64,000 nt of DNA from JBBDXS01 sp040902195 (GTDB taxonomy: Bacteria; Chloroflexota; Dehalococcoidia; DSTF01; RBG-16-68-14). Within the stretch, counting starts at the first letter, position 1. Every line of letters begins with the position of its first letter. A model generated the notes under the pieces. The model had not been told where the DNA came from. It did no database searches and saw nothing but the letters and a program-made list of their open reading frames with translations. The DNA lies in assembly GCA_040902195.1 (NCBI GenBank), contig JBBDXS010000011.1:62001-126000 (forward strand). The letters run 5' to 3'. Shown here in pieces: positions 17,554 to 24,976 of the stretch. The position numbers and the translations under genes were made by a program.

Positions 17554-17738
17554 GGACCTCCTCCTTCGTTGCGCGGCATCGTAGCAGTAGATTGTCCCTG
17601 GTCGCTAGTCGCTGGAGGCGGGACGCGAGAAGGGGGATGCGAGAACCGCTATGATCGCGAACGATGCGATTGTCATTCTGAGCGAAGCGAAGAATCCGGC
17701 CCCTCGAGAAGAAGCCGGAATGACGGAGGAAAGAAGCA
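17554..17738. repeat. Intergenic heptamers and complete element-A palindrome
   Basis: Between divergent genes there is a short TGGTCGC-type heptamer stretch (17596-17615). A complete element A (17672-17725) follows, whose ends are inverted copies: GTCATTC at the left and GAATGAC at the right, with GAGCGAAGCGAAGAATC next to the left arm. The flavin reductase ribosome site (GGAGGAAAG) follows immediately. Confidence 0.75.
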
Positions 17739-18422
17739 ATGAGACAACCGATCGCGGGGACGGAGGCGAGACGGCTGCTGGGCGGCGGGCCCGTCACGCT
17801 GCTGACCACGGCGTGGCGGGGCAACTACAACGTGATGCCGGCGGCGTTCGTCACGCCGGTGAGCTTCGAGCCGCCGCTTGTCGCCGTCGCAGTGCACCCG
17901 TCGCGCCACACGCACGACATGATCCGCTACAGCGAGGAGTTCGCGCTCAACATCCCGTCGCGCGAGCTGCTCCACCACTGCCAGTACCTGGGCAGCGTGA
18001 CCGGTCGCGAGATGAACAAGCTCGAGCTGACGAAGCTGCCCACGTTTCGCGCGCGCCAGGTCGAGGCGCCCTTGCTCGAGGGCTGCGTCGCCTACATCGA
18101 GTGCGGTGTGCACGACGCGTACACGACGGGCGACCACACGCTGTTCATCGGCAAGGTGGTGGCGGCGCAGGTCGAGAAGGAAGCGTTCGACCAGACGTGG
18201 CTGCTCGAGGACCCCGACCTGAAGCCGCTCCACTACCTCGGCGTCAACATCTACGCGCTGCTGGGCGACCGATCGGAGGCGCGCGTGCCGAAGCCGGAGG
18301 ACGCCGCATCGGCGGAGGAGCAGGTCGAGGCGGGGCTGGAGGAAGGCGGCACGGAGCTGGCGGAGCAGCGCGAGCGGGAGGCGGAGGAATCGGAGCGGCG
18401 GCGGAGGGAAGGTCTGGGGTAG
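17739..18422 (+). CDS. Flavin reductase family (FMN-binding split barrel) protein
   Basis: A 227-residue flavoprotein. The split-barrel signature is visible: GGGPVTLLTTAWRGNYNVMPA, TPVSFEPPLVAVAVHPSRHTHDMI, EFALNIPSRELLHHCQYLGSVTGREMNK, and a C-terminal HYLGVNIYAL strand. Such proteins bind FMN and reduce flavin, or act on flavin-dependent substrates. The last 45 residues are a Glu/Ala/Arg-rich helical tail (QREREAEESERRRREG) not usual for the family, possibly a coiled coil. The ATG at 17739 is eight bases from GGAGGAAAG. Following sequence is repeat-rich, so it is probably monocistronic. Confidence 0.88.
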   Translation: MRQPIAGTEARRLLGGGPVTLLTTAWRGNYNVMPAAFVTPVSFEPPLVAVAVHPSRHTHDMIRYSEEFALNIPSRELLHHCQYLGSVTGREMNKLELTKLPTFRARQVEAPLLEGCVAYIECGVHDAYTTGDHTLFIGKVVAAQVEKEAFDQTWLLEDPDLKPLHYLGVNIYALLGDRSEARVPKPEDAASAEEQVEAGLEEGGTELAEQREREAEESERRRREGLG

Positions 18423-18697
18423 TCGCTGGTCGCTCGTACGGTTCGCGGCCATTGGGACGCTGGAGCGAAGTGGCCGTGATGGGAGTCGTTGCCCTCACCC
18501 CCCGTCCCCTCTCCCGCGCGCGGGAGAGGGGCGATCTGTCGCGGCAGAGATCGAATACTCGGTCGCATGGGGTGAGGGCGCGGGAGGCTAGAGGCGAGAG
18601 CCCGGGGCGGGGGCGAGAAGCGTGATGGCGACTCTGGCAGCTCGCCTCATCCTGAAGTCCCGCATCCCGCATCCCGCGTCTCACCTCTAGACAGGGC
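18423..18697. repeat. Repeat-rich spacer between flavin reductase and lexA promoter
   Basis: There is no gene here. It contains TGGTCGC heptamers (18421-18435) and a complete element B (18491-18579). The element has terminal inverted repeats GCCCTCACCCC and GGGGTGAGGGC and an inner hairpin of CCCCTCTCCCGC against GCGGGAGAGGGG. CCCGCAT heptamers follow at 18660-18680. Confidence 0.78.
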
Positions 18698-18727
18698 TTG
18701 ACAGTAGTGCCGAGGCGGTGCTATGTT
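18698..18727 (+). promoter_or_regulatory. Candidate sigma-70-type promoter of lexA
   Basis: TTGACA at 18698-18703 and TATGTT at 18722-18727 are separated by 18 bases, close to the housekeeping consensus. The candidate SOS operator starts eight bases after the -10 box, where a repressor would block initiation. The promoter of the small peptide gene at 46416 has the same 18-base spacing. Confidence 0.65.
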
Positions 18728-18735
18728 CTCTTCCA

Positions 18736-18747
18736 GAACACTCGTTC
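18736..18747 (+). promoter_or_regulatory. Candidate LexA operator (SOS box)
   Basis: GAACACTCGTTC matches the GAAC-N4-GTTC core of the Gram-positive-type SOS box (Cheo box) and lies just downstream of the lexA -10 box, as expected for autoregulation. An additional GTTC (18725-18728) overlaps the -10 element. Position and sequence agree; binding is inferred. Confidence 0.7.
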
Positions 18748-18892
18748 CGAATAGAAGATCGGAGCGGGTGGCCTCAGAGGGGACTGCGGAACGAACCGCG
18801 GTTCAGCCCGGAGGCCGCTAGGTGAGACAACCAGCGCCCGTGGTCATAACGTAGCTGTCGGGGCGCGAAGCGAAATAGAAAAGGGAGGCAGC
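18748..18892 (+). promoter_or_regulatory. lexA 5' leader and ribosome binding site
   Basis: A leader of about 145 bases separates the operator from the ATG. It can fold: GGCCTC (18770-18775) pairs with GAGGCC (18811-18816), enclosing the perfect palindrome AACCGCGGTT (18794-18803). The ribosome site AGGGAGG is at 18882-18888. I recognise no known riboswitch class in it. Confidence 0.5.
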
Positions 18893-19531
18893 ATGAAGGG
18901 ACTCTCGGGCAAGCAGCAATCGATCCTCGATTTCCTCCGCAAGTTCATCCGCGACAAGGACTACCCACCGAGCATTCGCGACATCCAGCTCGGCTGCGGC
19001 ATTAGCTCCACGTCCGTAGTCGACTACAACCTGAAAGCGCTCGAGCGGCTGGGCTACATCCGCCGCGACCGCGAGGTCTCGCGCGCCATCGAGCTGCTCG
19101 ACGGCTCGGGCCGCCGCCCCTCGACCGTGGCCGTGCCGATCATCGGCACCATCGCGGCAGGCCAGCCGATCCCTGTCCCGACCGAGGACACCTGGAGCGC
19201 GGCCAACTTCGACGACATGGTCGAGGTCGCGCCCGAGATGACAGGCGACCGCGAGCACGTCTACGCGCTGCGCGTGAAGGGCACCTCGATGATCGACGCG
19301 CTGGTCAACGACGGCGACCTCGTGATCATGGAGGCGACCTCCTCGGCGAACGACGGCGACATGGTCGCCGCCTGGCTCAAGCGCGAAGGCGAAGCGACGC
19401 TGAAGAAGATCTACACGGAGAACGGCCGCATCCGCCTCCAGCCGGCCAACGTCACGATGAAGCCGATCTACACGGACCCGGAGAACATCGAAGTCCAGGG
19501 CCGGGTGCTGGCGCGCATCGGCAGGGTGTAA
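18893..19531 (+). CDS. lexA: LexA repressor (SOS regulator, S24 autopeptidase)
   Basis: A 212-residue LexA of normal length. Residues 1-65 are the winged-helix DNA-binding domain (SGKQQSILDFLRKFI, YPPSIRDIQLGCGISSTSVVDYNLKAL). The self-cleavage site Ala89-Gly90 lies in GTIAAGQP. The catalytic Ser132 is in VKGTSMIDA and the catalytic Lys is most likely Lys171 in GEATLKKIY. RecA-stimulated cleavage would derepress SOS genes. The upstream region carries a promoter and a GAAC-N4-GTTC operator, supporting autoregulation. No SOS partner is directly linked, but a short peptide gene at 46548 has a promoter of the same design. Confidence 0.97.
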   Translation: MKGLSGKQQSILDFLRKFIRDKDYPPSIRDIQLGCGISSTSVVDYNLKALERLGYIRRDREVSRAIELLDGSGRRPSTVAVPIIGTIAAGQPIPVPTEDTWSAANFDDMVEVAPEMTGDREHVYALRVKGTSMIDALVNDGDLVIMEATSSANDGDMVAAWLKREGEATLKKIYTENGRIRLQPANVTMKPIYTDPENIEVQGRVLARIGRV

Positions 19532-19701
19532 CGCGGCGGCGCGGGCGCGCCACACTGCCGTCCGGCAGAGAGGTCCCTCACTCGGCCCCGTCCAGGAAAG
19601 GGCCGTCGCGACTGGCGACTCTAACGAGAAGCTCTGTCCCTACGGGCTTTTCCCAGCAACATAGACGATCAGTTCCTCGACGTGCGCGGCCTCCGCGTCC
19701 A
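19532..19701. repeat. Spacer downstream of lexA
   Basis: It holds small hairpin-forming sequence (GCCGTCCGGC, 19558-19567) and a half element-C arm, CTCTGTCCCTACGGG (19632-19646). Bases 19673-19701 would read FLDVRGLRVQ in a forward frame. This resembles the first beta-strand of ABC-transporter ATPases, so it may belong to the pseudogene that follows. Confidence 0.4.
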
Positions 19702-19890
19702 GTGCGCGCTCGGCTAGAATCGGTCCCGGGGTCGCCGCCCTGCCCGGCGGAGTTGCCGGACGAGTGCGCGTTCGTGCCGCGCTGCCGGAACGCGCTACTG
19801 CAGTGCCGGATTAGCCCCGCGCCGGCGCTGGCCGGGCAGGCCCCGGGCCAGCGGGCGGCCTGCTATAACCCCGTCCTGCACCCGGACTAG
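19702..19890 (+). pseudogene. Remnant C terminus of an oligopeptide/dipeptide ABC transporter ATPase
   Basis: The reading frame encodes SVPGSPPCPAELPDE, CAFVPRCRNALLQC and APGQRAACYNPVL before a stop. The pattern CxFxPRC-x6-C ... GxRxAC is the C-terminal oligopeptide-binding extension (oligo_HPY type) of Opp/Dpp ATPases. The ATPase core (Walker A, signature, Walker B) is missing. Just upstream, 19673-19702 in another frame reads FLDVRGLRVQ, like the N terminus of such an ATPase, which would fit an internal deletion. The last 80 bases are antisense to the end of holA. Confidence 0.65.
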
Positions 19891-20890
19891 GTCGTGCTGC
19901 CGTCGCCAGCTCGACAACGAGGAGCTGCAGGGCGGTCTCGTCGTCGAAGACGCCGCGCTTGATGCTGAGGTCGGCCTCCAGCAGACGCCGATAGGCGTGC
20001 TGGAGCCGCTCGAGCGTGTGGCCGGGCGCTTGCTGGAGCAGGCGCTGCATCACGAAGCTCTGCACGCCCAGCCGCGTGCCGATCTCGGCCGGGCGCACGC
20101 GCCGGTCGAGCAGCTCCTTCGTGAGGAGGAGCATTCGATACTGGCGCGCGATCATCGAGAGCAGGAGCTGGGGTGCCTCGCCGTCCGCCAGGAGGCGCTG
20201 GACGAGCGTCGCGGCGTCCTGCGCGCGGCCTTCGATCACCGCGTCGGCCATCGCGAAGACGCTCGGCGCGCGCGCCAGGCTGACCAGCGCGCGCACGTCC
20301 TCCTCGGTCACGGGCTGGCCGTTCGCGTAGGCGGCGAGCTTCTGTAGCTCGCTATCCAACACCTGCAAGTCGTTCCCAACGAGGCCGGCGAGCGCGGCCG
20401 TCGCGCGCGGCTGCAGAACGAGGCCGTAGCGCGGCGCGCGCTGCACGATCCAGGCGGCCAGCTCGCCCTGAGGCATCGGCTTGAACTCCTGCGCCTTCAT
20501 GCCCTTGGGAAGCGCCGCCAGGAGCGGGTTCTTCGCGGCGATGCCTGCGTCGAGGAAGACGAGCACGGTCGTGTCGGGCAGCTCCGCCATGCCATCGACA
20601 AAAAGCTGCCAGTCGCCGAGATCTGCTGCCCGGCCCTTGCGCGGCGCGCCTCGCCTGCCCCTGCCGGCACTCTCGAATCGCGCGAGGAGTCCCTCGACGA
20701 TGACGAGGCGTTTGCTGCTGAGGAAGGGGATCGTCTGGCAGAGCGCGAGCAGCTCGTTGGGGCGCGTCGATGCGCCCTCCACGCGCGTCGTGTTGTCGGA
20801 GATCATTCCGTCCGTGTCGATCTCGCGCACGAACTCCGCGAGCGCCTCGCGGGCGCGGAAGGAGTCCTTGCCATAGAAGGCTGCGATCAT
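19811..20890 (-). CDS. holA: DNA polymerase III subunit delta
   Basis: A 359-residue clamp-loader delta subunit, which opens the beta clamp on DNA. Characteristic segments are MIAAFYGKDSFRAREAL, TIPFLSSKRLVIVEGLL, PDTTVLVFLDAG, LQPRATAALAGLVGNDLQVLDSELQKLAAYA, ARAPSVFAMADAVIEG and the C-terminal LLEADLSIKRGVFDDETALQLLVVELA. The family usually ends about here. The extra 25 or so residues (Gly/Pro/Arg-rich, ending PAPARG) are antisense translation of the ABC-ATPase remnant, so the original stop was probably lost. The ATG overlaps the stop of the small membrane-protein gene upstream (TGATG), implying translational coupling. Confidence 0.93.
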   Translation of the reverse strand: MIAAFYGKDSFRAREALAEFVREIDTDGMISDNTTRVEGASTRPNELLALCQTIPFLSSKRLVIVEGLLARFESAGRGRRGAPRKGRAADLGDWQLFVDGMAELPDTTVLVFLDAGIAAKNPLLAALPKGMKAQEFKPMPQGELAAWIVQRAPRYGLVLQPRATAALAGLVGNDLQVLDSELQKLAAYANGQPVTEEDVRALVSLARAPSVFAMADAVIEGRAQDAATLVQRLLADGEAPQLLLSMIARQYRMLLLTKELLDRRVRPAEIGTRLGVQSFVMQRLLQQAPGHTLERLQHAYRRLLEADLSIKRGVFDDETALQLLVVELATAARPSPGAGRGYSRPPAGPGPARPAPARG

Positions 20891-21126
20891 CAGTCGAGGT
20901 TCGCCTTCCAGCCGCCGAAGACCACGGCGGCGACCGCGAGAAGGATCAGCACGCCGGGCCAGAGGAGATTGCTACCGAATTCCGTGAGGCGGCCCGCGAC
21001 GTTCTCGTCTGAGAGGCTGACGGCGCGGTAGACGGCGAAGACGCTCGCGCCGGCGATACCGAGCAGGAATGACCACAGAGCGAGTGCGAGGTACTCTCGT
21101 CGCAGCATGGGAAGTCGATCAAGCAT
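20890..21126 (-). CDS. Small two-helix membrane protein
   Basis: A 78-residue protein (or 72 if it starts at the second Met, 21108) with two hydrophobic segments: YLALALWSFLLGIAGASVFAVY and NLLWPGVLILLAVAAVVFGGW. No motif that I recognise. Its stop overlaps the holA start by one base, and its start overlaps the end of the DinB-like gene by eight bases, so the three minus-strand genes form a tight operon. The coupling with holA is probably for expression and does not show shared function. Confidence 0.6.
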   Translation of the reverse strand: MLDRLPMLRREYLALALWSFLLGIAGASVFAVYRAVSLSDENVAGRLTEFGSNLLWPGVLILLAVAAVVFGGWKANLD

Positions 21127-21700
21127 CGAGCGCGCGCCGGAGCTGCTCGAGGTGGTTGTCGTCGTGGCCGGCGACGCCGGGGGTCCAGTCTTCGATCGTG
21201 ATGCGGCCGTGCTCGGGATGGATGCTCGTGCGCTGCCACTGCTCCGGCGTGAGCGCGTCGAGAAACGTCAGGACCTCTCCGCGGCGGCGGCGAAACGCCG
21301 CGAGCGCCTCGGCGGTGTCGCTGCGCAAGTACTGGCGGTCCTCCGCCCAGCGCTCGGGCGAGAGCGGGAACGGCACACCTTCGCGGATGCCCCACGCCTC
21401 GGCGTCCTTCGGTGGCGCGCCGGCGACGAAGACCTTGAGGTCGTCCACGACGAGTATCGTGTGATAGCGGATGATGCAGAGCTCCTCGATGTCGCGCATG
21501 TGACAGACGATCTCTTTCGCCGACCAACCGTCGGGTGCGCGACGCGACAGCGCGCCGTCATCGAAGCCCGCGATCGCGGCTGCGAACTCGCCGCACGTAC
21601 GCCGGAGGCGCTCGATGCGCTGGGCGAGAGGCATGGCAAGGTACCCGGCGCGCGAAGGCACTACGCTTGCCCTCCGAGCGGCCGCAGCGTAGCTTGGCAT
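21119..21700 (-). CDS. DinB-like family protein
   Basis: A 193-residue DinB_2-type four-helix protein. Metal ligands are the His in WSAKEIVCHMRDIEE and the HxxxH of GVAGHDDNHLEQL. The N-terminal 22 residues (Ala/Arg-rich) are not typical, so Met23 (start at 21634, MPLAQRIERL) may be the true start. It belongs to a different subgroup from the protein at 34-501, to which it shows little direct similarity. It is first in the operon with the small membrane protein and holA. Function unknown. Confidence 0.8.
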   Translation of the reverse strand: MPSYAAAARRASVVPSRAGYLAMPLAQRIERLRRTCGEFAAAIAGFDDGALSRRAPDGWSAKEIVCHMRDIEELCIIRYHTILVVDDLKVFVAGAPPKDAEAWGIREGVPFPLSPERWAEDRQYLRSDTAEALAAFRRRRGEVLTFLDALTPEQWQRTSIHPEHGRITIEDWTPGVAGHDDNHLEQLRRALDA

Positions 21701-21712
21701 GGGGTTTGAGAC

Positions 21713-21877
21713 GTGTTCATCGCAGGCATCGTCATGCTGGTCATCGGGTTCGGGCTCTATCTCGGCGCATTTTCGCAGGGCCCCGGCCCTTCCATGGCTG
21801 ATAAGCCGCTCCAGGCCTGGATGTTCTTCGGCGCGACCGCATCGATGGTGACGGGCTTCCTCCTGGTCGTTGCCTAG
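21713..21877 (+). CDS. Small two-helix membrane protein (54 residues)
   Basis: A GTG-initiated frame encodes 54 residues beginning MFIAGIVMLVIGFGLYLG and ending FFGATASMVTGFLLVVA, two hydrophobic helices joined by a short polar loop (QGPGPSMADKPLQAW). GGGG lies ten bases before the start. It is divergent from the DinB-like gene. The clean hydrophobic/polar/hydrophobic arrangement supports a real small membrane protein, but I recognise no family. Confidence 0.55.
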   Translation: MFIAGIVMLVIGFGLYLGAFSQGPGPSMADKPLQAWMFFGATASMVTGFLLVVA

Positions 21878-22086
21878 GAAGCGTACTAGGGGCTGGGGTG
21901 TCGGGTCTAGGGCGGCGGAGCTGTAGCCATGAGCTGCGCCCCATGAGCGTCATTCTGAGCCGGTCCGCCGCACGCGGACAAGGCGAAGAACGTCAGTTTC
22001 CGAATGGCTCGGTCTTTCGGACCTGGCACACTGAGCGCCGAATGCTGACCGCTGAAAGCTGATAGCTGATAGCTGACTGCTTACTG
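21878..22086. repeat. Element A and AGCTGAT heptamers
   Basis: Convergent spacer. An element-A copy lies at 21949-21998. Its conserved arms are GTCATTCTGAGC and AAGGCGAAGAACGTCAG, and they enclose a private hairpin (GGTCCGCCGCACGCGGAC). AGCTGAT heptamers follow at 22042-22075. Confidence 0.75.
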
Positions 22087-22731
22087 CTATCTCCGCTCCA
22101 GCACGTAGGCGCGTTCCATGAAAGCGCCGCGCAGGAGCGTGCTGCTGCGGACGATGCGCAGGCCTGCCGCCGCGAACTCGTCCGCTAGCTGAGCCGTCGA
22201 GACATAGTAGGCGGGCAGGCGCTTCCGCAACATGAGGTTGTTGAGCACGTACCACGCTGCGACTTTATGCGGTTGGTAGACCGCGACGACTCGGTCCTTT
22301 GCCACGCGGCCCATCTCACGCAGCAAGCGAACGCGCGCGTCGGGCGGGAGGTGCGAGAGCAGCCGGAAGCAGACCGCGGCATCGAAGGCGTTGTCCACGA
22401 ACGGGAGCGATTCGCCGTCGCCGCGGACGAAGTCGGACGGAACGCGCTGCGCCGCCGCGAGCCGCCGTGCGACGCCCATCATCGCGAGCGAGATGTCGGC
22501 GCCGGTGGGGCGATAGCCCTCGGCCGCCATGCGACGCGCCAGACGGCCGGTGCCGACGGGCAGATCGAGCACGCGCGCGCCATGCGGCAAGCCGTCGAGA
22601 GAGCGAAGCAGCATGCGCTGCTCGAGCGTGTTGACCAGCCAGCCCTTGAGCCCGCGAAATCGTTCAGCGTCGTACTCCGCGGCGACGCTCTCGTCCTGAT
22701 AATGCTGCTTCGCTTCGTAAGGCGCCGGCAT
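22087..22731 (-). CDS. Class I SAM-dependent methyltransferase
   Basis: A 214-residue methyltransferase: motif I ARVLDLPVGTGRLARRMAAEG (Gly-rich loop with Pro in place of the usual Gly/Cys), motif II PTGADISLAMMG, the ESLPFVDNAFDAAVC acidic strand, and a late strand RLLREMGRVAKDRVVAVYQP. It overlaps the kinase-like gene upstream by one base (same strand), and a UPF0104 membrane protein precedes that. The three-gene unit probably works on a membrane-linked lipid or glycan. Confidence 0.85.
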   Translation of the reverse strand: MPAPYEAKQHYQDESVAAEYDAERFRGLKGWLVNTLEQRMLLRSLDGLPHGARVLDLPVGTGRLARRMAAEGYRPTGADISLAMMGVARRLAAAQRVPSDFVRGDGESLPFVDNAFDAAVCFRLLSHLPPDARVRLLREMGRVAKDRVVAVYQPHKVAAWYVLNNLMLRKRLPAYYVSTAQLADEFAAAGLRIVRSSTLLRGAFMERAYVLERR

Positions 22732-23702
22732 TACGCCGCCTCCAGCACGAGATCCAGCGCCTCGGCGGGCACGTCGCCGCGCGGCAGCACGAGCCGGTAG
22801 CAGGCGACGCCCTCGAGCGCGCGGGCGACGATCTCGCGCCAGCGTTCCGGATAGGGCGCGCCGCCCAGCAGCGCGCCGAGGTCGCCGTACGCGACGTCGT
22901 GCAGCGCCTGCATCGTCGCGAGCTGCTCGAGGGCGAACGCGCGATCGATCTCGTGGCGGCGCGCGGCGTCCCCCGTCTCGATCAGAAAGAGACGGCTCAG
23001 ACGGCCTGACGGCGCGGGCGCGCGGTCGAGGATGTCTTGGGGCGGCACGTGGACGAGCGGCTGGAGGAAGCCTCTCGTCACGAACGTGAGGATCTCCGCG
23101 ACGCGCAGCGCGCCGCGCCGTTGCGCACCGAGCCGCTCGTACGCGCGCGGCGCCAGCGCGAGCGTCGCGCGTCGCAGAGCGAGCGAGCGGATGACGGGCG
23201 TAACGTCGCCGTCGTCGTGCAGTCCGATGTACTCGTCGCCGATGAGGGTCGCTCCCCGCTCGAGCGCGCCGAGGACGATGCTCGTCTTGCCGCGGCCCGT
23301 CGTCCCGGCGACCATCGTCGTTGCGCCGTCTAGCTCGAACGCCGCACCGATCGCCATCCCAACGGCGCGGTCGAGGAGGAGGCGGCGCAGCGTCGGTAGC
23401 AGCGCGATGTGGAGCGCGAGGTACTCGCGGAAGACGGGGCTGCGGAACGCGATCGCCCAGCTTCCCTCTGCGCGCGGGGCGATGCGGCAGGTCCAGGGCA
23501 GGACTTTGTAGACCCCGCGCAGCGTGACGTCTCGCGGAGACGCGGAGGGATCGTTGCGCGGCGCGAGATCGAGCACGAGGGCGGGCTCAGCGGTCGCGTT
23601 CGTCGCGTCGCCAAGGCAGTGCGAGAAGAGACGCGGCGCGCGGCCGGTACGCACGCTCACGAGCAGGCCGGGCGGGACGAGGAAGCTGCGGGACTGCGCC
23701 AT
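22731..23702 (-). CDS. HPr kinase-like P-loop protein
   Basis: A 323-residue protein whose centre carries a P-loop, GTTGRGKTSIVLGALERGATLIGDEYIGL, resembling the nucleotide site of HPr-kinase/phosphorylase-related proteins found in capsule and lasso-peptide clusters. The His following IGDE in true HprK and the HPr-specific signature are not obvious. The N-terminal 130 residues form an unrelated, probably regulatory domain. It lies between a methyltransferase and a UPF0104 membrane protein, with one-base and nine-base junctions, so a polar-lipid or glycan phosphorylation role is possible. This is an inference. Confidence 0.65.
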   Translation of the reverse strand: MAQSRSFLVPPGLLVSVRTGRAPRLFSHCLGDATNATAEPALVLDLAPRNDPSASPRDVTLRGVYKVLPWTCRIAPRAEGSWAIAFRSPVFREYLALHIALLPTLRRLLLDRAVGMAIGAAFELDGATTMVAGTTGRGKTSIVLGALERGATLIGDEYIGLHDDGDVTPVIRSLALRRATLALAPRAYERLGAQRRGALRVAEILTFVTRGFLQPLVHVPPQDILDRAPAPSGRLSRLFLIETGDAARRHEIDRAFALEQLATMQALHDVAYGDLGALLGGAPYPERWREIVARALEGVACYRLVLPRGDVPAEALDLVLEAA

Positions 23703-23711
23703 GCTCGCGCG

Positions 23712-24758
23712 TCAGCCTCCGCGCTGCGTGGCGGCCGGCGGCAACGCCGGCGCGGACTGCGGCCTGCCGGGGCCACGCGAGCCCCCGGCGAGCGCGCGCC
23801 GTGCCCACTCCCACACTCCCGGCAGCGAACCGATCGCGCCGACCACGATCACGAGTAGCCCCGCCGCGATGGCGGCGTCGCGCGATTCGTCGGCGGCATG
23901 GAATGCGACGACGAGGATCGCCTCGCGCGTGCCGAGGCCGTTCACGGAGATCGGCAGCAGCATCGAGAAGGCGATCACGCCCCACACCGCGACGACGTAC
24001 CAGTAGGCCAGATCGACGTTGAGGGAGCGGATAATGAAGAAGAGCATCGTCGCTTGCGCCAGCGCGATGAGCACCGACCAAACGGAGAGCCGCGCCAGCA
24101 CCGTGCGATTGAGCGAGACGATCTGCTCCGCGACACCGTGGCGCTCGGACTCCGGCTCTACTGCCATGAACGGCAGCCGCTCGATGAGCGACTCGGCGAG
24201 CTGGCGCAGGCGGTGTCGCGCCGCATAGACAACGGCACCCGCCGCGACGGACGCGATCGTGACGCCGACAGCCCACCAGACGATCCCGCCGAACGTCCCG
24301 GCGAGGACGATCGAGCCGGCGACGCCGAACGTGACGTACGCCGCAAGCTCGAGGATCTTCTCGAGCGCGGAGCCGGCGGCCGCCCGATCGCCGCGGTAGC
24401 CGTCCTGCAGGAGCAGAAGGAATCGAGAAAACGGACTGAGGATCTGCGGCAGCGCGAACGTCGCGAGCATCGTCGCGAAGGAGAGGCGGAGCTGATAGCC
24501 GAACGTGGCGCCCGGCAGCCCGAAGGCGCGGTGGATATCGATCCAACGGAACGTGCGTAGCAGAATGATCAGCTCCATCGCGGCGAGCGCGGCCAGCCCC
24601 CAGGCGATGTTCATGCCGGCCAGCGCGTCGCGCAGCTTGCCGTAGTCGACGACGCGGACGAGCAGCACAATCAGCACGATGGGGCCGATGGCGCGCAGCC
24701 CCCACTGGCCGAGCTTGCGCGCGGTGGGTGACGTCAGCGAGCGGTAGATTCGATTCAT
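23712..24758 (-). CDS. UPF0104 / lysylphosphatidylglycerol synthase transmembrane-type protein
   Basis: A 348-residue polytopic protein, start taken at the ATG 24758 (MNRIYRSL); a start at 24779 adds seven residues. About eight helices and family hallmarks: the early loop VVDYGKLRDALAGMNIAWGL, LLRTFRWIDIHRAFGLP, and the later motif PISVNGLGTREAILV, the equivalent of the GxxG-R-E motif of the family. A second family member lies at 14822-15895 with low similarity. The C-terminal 30 residues are Pro/Gly/Arg-rich and cytoplasmic. First gene of a three-gene minus-strand unit. Confidence 0.82.
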   Translation of the reverse strand: MNRIYRSLTSPTARKLGQWGLRAIGPIVLIVLLVRVVDYGKLRDALAGMNIAWGLAALAAMELIILLRTFRWIDIHRAFGLPGATFGYQLRLSFATMLATFALPQILSPFSRFLLLLQDGYRGDRAAAGSALEKILELAAYVTFGVAGSIVLAGTFGGIVWWAVGVTIASVAAGAVVYAARHRLRQLAESLIERLPFMAVEPESERHGVAEQIVSLNRTVLARLSVWSVLIALAQATMLFFIIRSLNVDLAYWYVVAVWGVIAFSMLLPISVNGLGTREAILVVAFHAADESRDAAIAAGLLVIVVGAIGSLPGVWEWARRALAGGSRGPGRPQSAPALPPAATQRGG

Positions 24759-24876
24759 CGGCAAACGCGACGATAACACCGGCCCGAACGGTCGTCAATC
24801 GGGCCACCCATCTACATCATCGTATCTTGTCTGCGTTTGTTGCAGTGCCAGCCGGACTCTTTATGGACGGCTCGGC

Positions 24877-24887
24877 GTTATGGTAGC
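24877..24887 (+). promoter_or_regulatory. Shared upstream motif CGTTATGGTAG
   Basis: The identical 11 bases occur at 53866-53876, about 140 bases before the paralogous gene at 54010, and here about 90 bases before the gene at 24977. TATGGT within it could be a -10 box. No good -35 box stands at the usual distance, so promoter status is tentative. Confidence 0.35.
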
Positions 24888-24976
24888 CTGGGCTCACGTT
24901 GGCGCGGGTGCGAGCGCAGGTAACGACTTCGACGCCCCGCTCGTTCTTCCAATAGACGTGAAAGGGACTGCAATTC

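Noticed and set aside
15793..17742. A 649-residue open frame on the plus strand opposite the PEP-utilising protein gene
   Set aside because: Low-complexity Arg/Leu/Glu-rich shadow; the minus-strand gene has a recognisable phospho-His domain and ribosome site.
18244..18684. Minus-strand frames opposite the flavin reductase tail and element B
   Set aside because: Pro/Arg/Ala-rich and composed partly of repeat sequence; no start context or domain.
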